Shown piece by piece: positions 1 to 5,385 of a stretch of DNA of 7,924 nt. The stretch comes from CAZBBB01 sp964490005 (lineage in GTDB: Bacteria > Planctomycetota > B15-G4), in the NCBI GenBank assembly GCA_964490005.1, contig CAZBBB010000125.1, positions 1 through 7,924 on the forward strand, in the 5' to 3' direction. The notes below the pieces were generated by a model. It had not been told where the DNA came from, did no database searches, and saw nothing but the letters and a program-made list of their open reading frames with translations. Both the position numbers and the translations under genes were made by a program. Positions within the stretch are counted from its first letter, which is position 1. The number at the start of each line of letters is the position of its first letter.

Positions 1-94
1 GCCTTTCGGGGGGCGGAGCGAGGAGACCCCCGCAGCACCCCGCCCGCCACCGACGTCGCGCCGTCGCCGCCGCGCCGCGCTGCGCGTCGCGCCC
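1..94. other. Left-edge stretch with no supportable gene
   Basis: No gene is called here. The stretch is very GC-rich and lacks stop codons in most frames, so open frames carry no information. It contains a 6-base inverted repeat (CGGGGG at 7-12, CCCCCG at 27-32) with a 14-base loop. No T-tract follows the repeat on either strand, so it is not a convincing terminator for the minus-strand gene that ends at 95. It could also be the end of an unseen gene to the left. Confidence 0.5.
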
Positions 95-1219
95 TCAGCG
101 CAGCGCCTCGACGAGCACGGGTTGCAGCAGCGCGGCGAGGGCGTCGGCGCCGCGCGGAGTGAGGTGGCAGGCGTCGCGGAAGGCCAGGCCGCCGAGTTCG
201 CGCAGCGAGGCCGTCTCGACGAGCGTCGCGTTGCCGTCGCGCTCCGCGTGCGCGCGCAGGACCTGCTCGTGCACGGCGAGGCCCGCGAGCACGTTCTCGG
301 CGCGCCCCCAGAGTTCGAGCGGCTGGCCGTTGCGCGCGTAGGGCAGCGTGCCGCCCTGGAAGGCCTGCAGGCTGTAGTCCGGCGGCACGAAGGTCGCGAA
401 GACCGGCAGCACGAGCGGTGTGCCGGCCGCGCGCGCCAGTTCGCCGATGCCGGCGAGGTTGGCGGCGAAGGTCTGCTGCGTGAGGATCGTCGCGCCGTAC
501 TGCAGCCACTCCTCCGACGGCTGCCCGGGCGGCACGCAGCGCAGCCAGCCGGCCCAGTTCGCGACCGAGAGCGAGGCGAAGGCGGCACCCACCGGCAGCA
601 CGAAGGGCTGGCGCGAGGCGCGCGCGAAGCTCTGGCCGGGCGGCGGCTCGAGCGTGGTCTGCGTGCGGTACCACAGGTACTGCGCGTAGTCGCGCTGAAA
701 CAGCTCGGGCGGGCAGTTGTTGGCGCGCACGTCGTTGATGCCGTGGTAGACGACGAGCGCGTCGAAGCGGCGGTCCTGCAGGTGGCGCAGCTTGTAGAAG
801 CTGTCGAGCGTGGTGTGGCCGGCGCGCGCCAGGTTCAGCACGCGCAGCTCGCGCGGGCCGAGCGCCTGCTGCAGCCGCGCCGCCAGCCGCGCCGCGGCGT
901 CGCTCCAGGCCGGGTCGAGCACCGAGCCGCCGAGCAGCAGCACCTCGAGCACGGCCTGTTCGCCGGCGGCGGGCGGCACTTCGGCCTGCTGCAGCTCGGG
1001 GTAGAAGACGTGGCGCGGCGCGCCGAGCAGCGGCCGGTGCCAAGGTGGCAGCGTGAGCGCCACGCGCACGGCGACCTCGAGCAGCGCCGCGACGACGAGC
1101 AGCGCCAGCAGCCGCGAGAGGCAGCCGCGCCGTCGGCGACGCGTCGGCGCGGCAGGCGGACTCGCCGCGGGGCCGGCCGCGCCGTCGCCCGCCCCCGTGT
1201 CGTGCCCGCGCGCGTTCAT
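95..1219 (-). CDS. Membrane-anchored SGNH/GDSL-type hydrolase
   Basis: This is a 374-residue protein of the SGNH hydrolase superfamily, whose members cleave ester bonds of lipids, acetylated sugars or other acyl esters. Visible blocks: block I GGS with the likely nucleophile Ser99 (GGS in place of GDS), block II as the Gly of NLARAGHT, block III GIND with Asn162, and block V DACH with Asp349 and His352. The catalytic triad therefore looks complete. The N-terminus is a Gly/Ala/Pro-rich stretch, then a run of five or six arginines, then one hydrophobic segment at about residues 34-55. That predicts a single membrane anchor with the catalytic domain outside. I chose the ATG at 1219, seven bases after a TAGACT hexamer; an in-frame GTG at 1279 would add 20 residues but would read through that hexamer. 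The gene is divergent from the peroxidase gene. Superfamily confidence is good; the substrate is unknown. Confidence 0.8.
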   Translation of the reverse strand: MNARGHDTGAGDGAAGPAASPPAAPTRRRRRGCLSRLLALLVVAALLEVAVRVALTLPPWHRPLLGAPRHVFYPELQQAEVPPAAGEQAVLEVLLLGGSVLDPAWSDAAARLAARLQQALGPRELRVLNLARAGHTTLDSFYKLRHLQDRRFDALVVYHGINDVRANNCPPELFQRDYAQYLWYRTQTTLEPPPGQSFARASRQPFVLPVGAAFASLSVANWAGWLRCVPPGQPSEEWLQYGATILTQQTFAANLAGIGELARAAGTPLVLPVFATFVPPDYSLQAFQGGTLPYARNGQPLELWGRAENVLAGLAVHEQVLRAHAERDGNATLVETASLRELGGLAFRDACHLTPRGADALAALLQPVLVEALR

Positions 1220-1226
1220 CGCGCGC

Positions 1227-1232
1227 AGTCTA
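1227..1232 (-). promoter_or_regulatory. -10-like hexamer TAGACT for the SGNH hydrolase gene
   Basis: On the minus strand the hexamer TAGACT is followed by only seven bases (GCGCGCG) and then the ATG at 1219. It fits the TANNNT -10 pattern, and the usual distance to the transcription start would put the first transcribed base at or next to the ATG. No Shine-Dalgarno sequence lies between. This is the arrangement expected of a leaderless mRNA. No -35 box is evident. The promoter role is inferred from sequence only. Confidence 0.5.
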
Positions 1233-1264
1233 CCGGCACGGCGCGACGATCCGGCCCGCTTTGC

Positions 1265-1270
1265 TAGGGT
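1265..1270 (+). promoter_or_regulatory. -10-like hexamer TAGGGT for the peroxidase gene
   Basis: TAGGGT stands out in a GC-rich intergenic region, 47 bases before the peroxidase ATG. This would give a leader of roughly 40 bases. It lies 32 bases from the oppositely oriented hexamer of the SGNH gene, so the two promoters would share upstream DNA. No clear -35 element is seen. Confidence 0.4.
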
Positions 1271-1305
1271 GGCCGGCACGCCCGCATCGCGGTCGGACGA
1301 CCGCC

Positions 1306-1309
1306 GGAG
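1306..1309 (+). promoter_or_regulatory. Ribosome binding site GGAG deciding the peroxidase start
   Basis: GGAG lies eight bases before the ATG at 1318. This favours that start over the in-frame TTG at 1261, which overlaps the -10-like hexamer, and over a second in-frame ATG at 1324. Confidence 0.65.
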
Positions 1310-1317
1310 AACAGACC

Positions 1318-2460
1318 ATGCCCATGCCCCGACGTCCTGCGGGCCGCGCCGCGGCCCGCGCCCGCCTCGCCCTCGGCGCCGCGTGCGCGCTCGCGTTGGC
1401 GCTCGGTTGCGGACGCGCGACGACGACTCTCGAGACGGTCGAGGGCGAGCCCCGCTCGGACGCCGCCGCCGACGACGCGCCCTTCGTGCCGCAGATCGTG
1501 CCGCTGCCCGCGCCGCTCGACGACTACGCGCCGCTGGCCAACTACGCCGCGATGGACCTGCCCGCCGACAACCCGCTCACGGCCGAGAAGGCCGCGCTGG
1601 GCCGGCAGCTCTACTACGACGCGCGCCTCTCGGGCGACGGCGTGCGCAGCTGCTACTCGTGCCACACCTGCGAGAACGGCCTGACCGACGGACGCGCGAC
1701 GGCGCTCGGCGCCTTCGACAAGCCGCTGCCGCGCGCCTCGCCGTCGCTGTGGAACATCGGCTACCACTGGGCGTACTACTGGGACGGCCGCGCGCCCTCG
1801 CTCGAGAAGCAGGCCGCCGCCGCCTGGACCGGCGGCAACATGGGCGCCAAGGACCACGTCGCGCGCGTGCTCGACACGCTCAACGGCGCGCCCGGCTACC
1901 GCGCGCAGTTCGAGAACGTCTTCGGCGGCCCCGCCACCGAGGAGAACGTCCCGCAGGCGCTGGCCGCGTACATGCGCACGATCATCGGCGGCAACACGCC
2001 CTTCGATCGCTGGCAGGCCGGCGACGAGGGCGCGGTCTCCGAAGAGGCCAAGCGCGGCTGGCAGGTGTTCCGCGTGAAGGGTTGCGCCGAGTGCCATGCG
2101 GGCGCGCTGTTCACCGACCAGCAGTTCCACAACGTCGGCATCGGCATGGACGCCGCCGAGCCCGACCTGGGGCGCTTCAAGGTGAGCAACGTCGACAAGG
2201 ACCGCGGCGCCTTCAAGACCCCGACGCTGCGCGACATCGCGCAGTCGGCGCCGTACTTCCACGACGGCAGCGCGGCGACCCTCGAAGAAGCCGTCGACCT
2301 GATGGCCAAGGGCGGCCTGCCCAACGCATGGCTCTCCAAGGACAAGCTGCGGCGCCAGGACTTCACCGGCACCGAGCGCGCCGACCTGCTGGCCTTCCTG
2401 CGCTCGCTCGACGAGGACTGCGACCCCACGCCGCCGCGACTGCCGCCGGACGGCGACTGA
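1318..2460 (+). CDS. Di-heme cytochrome c peroxidase family protein (CcpA/MauG superfamily)
   Basis: This 380-residue periplasmic protein has two c-type heme sites: CYSCH at 112-116 and CAECH at 256-260, with His116 and His260 as proximal ligands. Between and after them are family blocks: TDGR (123-126), SLWN, WDGRAPSLEKQA (155-166), FHNVGIG (270-276), LGRFK and the segment TPTLRDIAQSAPYFHDGS (301-318). In bacterial di-heme peroxidases a methionine soon after the last block binds the second heme; Met329 in AVDLMAK is the candidate. The family reduces hydrogen peroxide to water with electrons from cytochrome c or similar donors; MauG relatives instead modify other proteins. The N-terminus has arginines, a hydrophobic run and a Cys at 31 (ALGC), so it is a secretion signal and possibly a lipoprotein signal, although the lipobox has Ala where Leu is usual. 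A third Cys (118) directly follows the first heme motif. The stop lies three bases from the chrA stop. Confidence 0.88.
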   Translation: MPMPRRPAGRAAARARLALGAACALALALGCGRATTTLETVEGEPRSDAAADDAPFVPQIVPLPAPLDDYAPLANYAAMDLPADNPLTAEKAALGRQLYYDARLSGDGVRSCYSCHTCENGLTDGRATALGAFDKPLPRASPSLWNIGYHWAYYWDGRAPSLEKQAAAAWTGGNMGAKDHVARVLDTLNGAPGYRAQFENVFGGPATEENVPQALAAYMRTIIGGNTPFDRWQAGDEGAVSEEAKRGWQVFRVKGCAECHAGALFTDQQFHNVGIGMDAAEPDLGRFKVSNVDKDRGAFKTPTLRDIAQSAPYFHDGSAATLEEAVDLMAKGGLPNAWLSKDKLRRQDFTGTERADLLAFLRSLDEDCDPTPPRLPPDGD

Positions 2461-2463
2461 GCT

Positions 2464-3840
2464 TCAGCCCGACAGCAGCGTCCAGGCCGCGCCGAGGGCG
2501 GCGCAGACGCCCAGGGTCGGCAGCATCTTCGCGTGCCAGCGGAAGGTCGCGAGCAGCGCGCCGGCGGCCAGCACGGCGGCCGGCAGATCGAGGCTGGCCC
2601 ACTGCGGCACCGAGACGCGCAGCGGGCCGGCGCTCGTCGCGTCGACCTGCGCGAAGAGCACGTGCATCGAGAACCACACGGCGAGGTTCAGGATCACGCC
2701 CGTGACGGCCGCGGTGATCGCCGTGAGCGCCGCGTTGAGCGCGCGGTGGCCGCGCAGGGCCTCGATCCACGGTGCGCCGAGGAAGATCCACAGGAAGCAG
2801 GGCACGAAGGTCACCCAGGTCGTGAGCAGCGCGCCCAGCGTGCCGGCCAGCATCGGCGGCAGTTCGCCGGGGTTCCTGTAGGCCGCGAGGAAGCCCACGA
2901 ACTGCGTCACCATGATGAGCGGCCCCGGCGTGGTCTCCGCCAGCCCGAGGCCGTCGAGCATCTCGCCAGGGGCCAGCCAGCCGTAGACGGCCACGGCCTT
3001 CTGCGCGACCCAGGCGAGCACGGCGTAGGCGCCGCCGAAGGTCACGACCGCGGCCTGGCTGAAGAAGATGCCGATGTCGAAGAACACGTCGCTCGGGCCC
3101 AGCAGCCAGCCGAGCGCGAGCAGCGGCCCCAGCCAGAGCGTCAGGCAGACGGCCAGCACGCGCAGCGCGCGCGGCCAGCTCGGCCGCGTGTGCTCGGGCA
3201 CCTGCTCGTCGAGCAGCGCGTCGAGGCGCGCGGCGCCCGGCGCCTTGCCGCTCGAAGGCGGCGCGCGCGGCGGGGCGGGCGCGAAGGCCGCCGGCGCGAG
3301 GCGACCGCCGACCAGCCCGAGCAGCCCGGCGCCCAGCACCACGAGGGGGAAGGGCACGGCGAAGGCGAACAGCGCGAGGAAGGCCGCCGCCGCGAGGGCC
3401 ACCAGCACGGCGTTGCGCAGCGCGCGCCTGCCGATCCGCAGCACCGCTTCGACGACGACCGCGAGCACGGCCGGCTTGATCCCGAAGAACAGGCCCTCGA
3501 CGAGCGTGACGTCGCGCGAACTCGCGTAGAGCATCGACAGGCCGAGCACCGAGACCAGACCCGGCAGCACGAACAGCACGCCCGCGAGCAGCCCGCCGCG
3601 GACGCGGTGCATGAGCCAGCCGACGTACACGGTGAGCTGCTGCGCCTCGGGCCCCGGCAGCAACATGCAGTAGTTGAGCGCGTGCAGGAAGCGACGCTCG
3701 GAGATCCAGCGCTTCTCGTCCACGAGCACGCGGTGCATCACGGCGATCTGGCCGGCCGGGCCGCCGAAGCTGTGCAGGCCGATGTAGGCCCAGGTGCGCA
3801 CGGCCTCCCGGAACGAAACGCCGTGGCTCTCGCGGGGCAT
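2464..3840 (-). CDS. chrA: ChrA family chromate efflux transporter, full-length two-domain form
   Basis: This 458-residue inner-membrane protein has about a dozen hydrophobic segments. It shows the duplicated CHR architecture. The N-terminal half has FGGPAGQ (25-31) and LLPGPEAQQL (60-69). The C-terminal half has FGGAYAVL (268-275) and GLAETTPGPL (299-308) followed by IMVTQFVGF. These blocks are diagnostic of ChrA. The halves are joined by a hydrophilic Pro/Ala-rich linker at about 180-225. Characterised members export chromate from the cytoplasm, probably driven by the proton gradient; some relatives may act on other oxyanions. I chose the ATG at 3840 because the protein then begins just before the conserved block and a TACGAT hexamer lies nine bases upstream. 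A longer open frame continues upstream, but its translation is arginine-rich antisense sequence over modA. The gene is divergent from modABC. No chrB or other chromate gene is visible. Confidence 0.93.
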   Translation of the reverse strand: MPRESHGVSFREAVRTWAYIGLHSFGGPAGQIAVMHRVLVDEKRWISERRFLHALNYCMLLPGPEAQQLTVYVGWLMHRVRGGLLAGVLFVLPGLVSVLGLSMLYASSRDVTLVEGLFFGIKPAVLAVVVEAVLRIGRRALRNAVLVALAAAAFLALFAFAVPFPLVVLGAGLLGLVGGRLAPAAFAPAPPRAPPSSGKAPGAARLDALLDEQVPEHTRPSWPRALRVLAVCLTLWLGPLLALGWLLGPSDVFFDIGIFFSQAAVVTFGGAYAVLAWVAQKAVAVYGWLAPGEMLDGLGLAETTPGPLIMVTQFVGFLAAYRNPGELPPMLAGTLGALLTTWVTFVPCFLWIFLGAPWIEALRGHRALNAALTAITAAVTGVILNLAVWFSMHVLFAQVDATSAGPLRVSVPQWASLDLPAAVLAAGALLATFRWHAKMLPTLGVCAALGAAWTLLSG

Positions 3841-3849
3841 CTGCGCGCC

Positions 3850-3855
3850 ATCGTA
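3850..3855 (-). promoter_or_regulatory. -10-like hexamer TACGAT for chrA
   Basis: On the minus strand TACGAT is followed by nine bases and then the ATG at 3840. There is no purine-rich Shine-Dalgarno between them. Normal -10 to start spacing would leave a leader of about zero to three bases. It is separated by only 19 bases from the plus-strand hexamer of modA. Confidence 0.45.
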
Positions 3856-3874
3856 ACGCGACGCGGGCCGCGGA

Positions 3875-3880
3875 TATGCT
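3875..3880 (+). promoter_or_regulatory. -10-like hexamer TATGCT for the modABC operon
   Basis: TATGCT is the best -10 match in the window (TATNNT). It lies 28 bases before the proposed CTG start of modA. The ATG at 3876 falls inside this hexamer; if the hexamer is a -10 box, that ATG would not be transcribed. A palindrome-like CGCGGGCCGCG (3862-3872) lies just upstream, between the two divergent hexamers. It might be an operator, but such words are common at this GC content. No ModE-type half-sites are recognisable. Confidence 0.45.
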
Positions 3881-3896
3881 GGGCGCCGTTCTCCCT

Positions 3897-3900
3897 GGAG
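3897..3900 (+). promoter_or_regulatory. Ribosome binding site GGAG deciding the modA start
   Basis: GGAG lies eight bases before an in-frame CTG at 3909. No ATG, GTG or TTG stands at a usable distance, and the only upstream ATG (3876) has no such site. This site is the main reason for proposing a CTG start for modA. Confidence 0.5.
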
Positions 3901-3908
3901 ATCGGCCG

Positions 3909-4694
3909 CTGAACCCCACCCGACCGCGTCGACCGCCGCGCGCCGCGCGCCTGCGGGCGACGGCGCTCGCGCTGCTGCTCGCCTGCGCCGGGTGCGGGGG
4001 GCCGCGCGCCGAACTGGTCGTCGGCGCGGCCGCCTCGCTGGCCGACCTGCTGCCGGGCGTTGGCCTGCCGCCCGGCCCGGACGGCGCCCCGCGGCGCGTC
4101 GAGTTCGTCTTCGCCTCGTCGGGCAAGCTCGCGCGCCTGATCGGCGAGGGCGCCGACATCGACGTCTTCCTCGCCGCCGACCGCGCCAGCTTCGAGCTGG
4201 TGGCCGATCGGCTCGACTCCGCGACGACGCGGGTCGTGCTCGGCAACCGCATGGTGATGGTCGGCCGCGACGGCCTGGTCGACCCGCCGCGCGATCCGGC
4301 CGCACTCGGTGCGGCCGCGTTCACCGTCGCGATCGGCGGGCCGGCCGTGCCCGCCGGCCGCCACGCGCGCGCGCTGCTCGAGCGCGGCGGCCTGCGCGAG
4401 CCGCTCGCCGGCCGCCTCGTCGAGGCGGACGACGTGCGCGCCGTGCTCGCGCTCGTCGAGTCGGGCGCGGCCGATCTCGGCTTCGTGTACGCCAGCGACG
4501 CGCAGGTCGCCCGGCGGGCGCAGCTGCTGTGGACCGAACCCGACGGCGAGGGCCCGCCCATCGAGTACCTCGCGGGCGTGCTCGCGAGCAGCGCCTCGCC
4601 CTGGGCCGACGCCTGGCTCGACGCGCTGGCCGCGCCCGCCTTCCTCGAGGCGGCCCGGGCGCAGGGTTTCCTGCCGCCGCCGCCGGGGCCGTGA
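3909..4694 (+). CDS. modA: Molybdate-binding protein of ABC importer (ModA), probable lipoprotein
   Basis: This protein of about 261 residues binds molybdate or tungstate outside the inner membrane and delivers it to ModB. Numbered from CTG 3909, it shows the ModA blocks: GAAASL (39-44), FASSGKLARLI with the SSG loop (70-72), GADIDVFLAAD, NRMVMVG, AVPAGRHA (146-153), DDVRAV with Val176, and GFVYASDA with Tyr194. The Ser, Val and Tyr of these loops correspond to oxyanion contacts known in E. coli ModA. The N-terminus is an arginine-rich region, a hydrophobic run and LLAC with Cys26, a good lipobox. The start is uncertain. CTG 3909 has a GGAG eight bases upstream and gives a normal-length signal peptide; ATG 3876 would add 11 residues but lies in the -10-like hexamer and lacks a ribosome site. 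The gene is first in a modABC operon, 22 bases from modB. Whether it prefers molybdate or tungstate cannot be read from the sequence. Confidence 0.88.
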   Translation: MNPTRPRRPPRAARLRATALALLLACAGCGGPRAELVVGAAASLADLLPGVGLPPGPDGAPRRVEFVFASSGKLARLIGEGADIDVFLAADRASFELVADRLDSATTRVVLGNRMVMVGRDGLVDPPRDPAALGAAAFTVAIGGPAVPAGRHARALLERGGLREPLAGRLVEADDVRAVLALVESGAADLGFVYASDAQVARRAQLLWTEPDGEGPPIEYLAGVLASSASPWADAWLDALAAPAFLEAARAQGFLPPPPGP

Positions 4695-4716
4695 GCGGCC
4701 CGCGCGCGGAGCGGCG

Positions 4717-5385
4717 ATGAGCGTCGGCGAGTTGCTCGACATCACGCTGCGCACGCTGGCGGTCGCCGGCGGCGCGACGCTGCTCATCGCCGTGCCGGGG
4801 GCGGCGCTGGGTTGGCTGCTCGCGCGGCGCCGCTTCCGCGGGCGCGCGCTGGTGCAGACGCTCGTGGCGCTGCCGATGGTGCTGCCGCCCGTCGCCGTGG
4901 GCCTGCTTTTGCTGCTGGCGCTTTCGCCGCGCTCGGCCTTCGGCGCCGCGCTCGCGGAGTTGCTCGGGCCGATCCTGCTCACGCCCTGGGCGGCGATGCT
5001 CGCGGCCGCCGTGATGTCCTTCCCGCTGCTGGTGCGCGGCGCCGAGCAGGCCTTCGCCGCCGTGCCGCTGCGCTGCGAGCAGGTCGCGGCCTCCCTGGGC
5101 GCCTCGCGCGCGACGATCCTGCGGCGCGTGACGCTGCCGCTCGCCGCGCGCGGCCTGACGCACGGCCTGGTCTTCGCCTTCGCGCGGGCGCTGGGCGAGT
5201 TCGGCGCGACGACGCTCGTGGCCGGGCACATCCCCGGTCGCACCGAGACGCTGGCGCTGGGCATCTACGCGCGCATCGAGGCCTTCCGGGAGAGCGAGGC
5301 ACTGGCGCTCGTGGGCGTCGCGACGGCGCTGGCCTTCGCCGTCACCTACGCGGCCGAGGCCGCGCTCGCCAAGGGCTCGGCGTGA
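4717..5385 (+). CDS. modB: Molybdate ABC transporter permease (ModB)
   Basis: This 222-residue inner-membrane permease forms the channel of the molybdate importer as a homodimer. It has about five hydrophobic segments. The cytoplasmic EAA loop that docks to the ATPase is clear at about 121-141 (EQVAASLGAS, then I and LP). The C-terminal FARALGEFGATTLVAGHIPG and TETLALGIY are typical of ModB and of the related sulfate permease CysT/CysW group. The modA and modC neighbours decide for molybdate. Length is normal for ModB. I chose ATG 4717 because GGAG lies five bases upstream (4708-4711) and the protein begins just before the first membrane segment. The open frame continues upstream, but only as arginine-rich out-of-frame modA sequence. 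Its stop overlaps the modC start by four bases (GTGA), so the two are probably translationally coupled. Confidence 0.93.
   Translation: MSVGELLDITLRTLAVAGGATLLIAVPGAALGWLLARRRFRGRALVQTLVALPMVLPPVAVGLLLLLALSPRSAFGAALAELLGPILLTPWAAMLAAAVMSFPLLVRGAEQAFAAVPLRCEQVAASLGASRATILRRVTLPLAARGLTHGLVFAFARALGEFGATTLVAGHIPGRTETLALGIYARIEAFRESEALALVGVATALAFAVTYAAEAALAKGSA

Noticed and set aside
7..32. Hairpin at the left edge as terminator of the SGNH gene
   Set aside because: The stem is short, the loop is 14 bases and no T-tract follows on the minus strand.
122..1267. Long plus-strand open frame opposite the SGNH gene
   Set aside because: Its translation is arginine/alanine-rich with no recognisable motif, whereas the minus strand encodes a coherent hydrolase. 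Long antisense frames are expected at this GC content.
1220..1279. GTG start at 1279 for the SGNH gene
   Set aside because: It would add 20 basic residues, run through the TAGACT hexamer and lack a ribosome site. ATG 1219 fits better.
1053..2705. Plus-strand 550-residue frame across the peroxidase gene
   Set aside because: It is arginine-rich, out of frame with the di-heme peroxidase, and spans a promoter region and the end of chrA antisense. It is a GC artefact.
3862..3872. Palindrome CGCGGGCCGCG as an operator
   Set aside because: It is placed attractively between divergent hexamers, but short C/G palindromes are very frequent here, so it was not listed as a feature.
3841..3908. ModE operator or molybdenum-cofactor riboswitch upstream of modA
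   Set aside because: No AT-rich ModE half-sites are visible, and the space between hexamer and start is too short for a structured riboswitch.
2363..4561. Minus-strand 732-residue frame across chrA and modA
   Set aside because: It is low-complexity and arginine/serine-rich with no family motif, and it conflicts with well supported chrA and modA.
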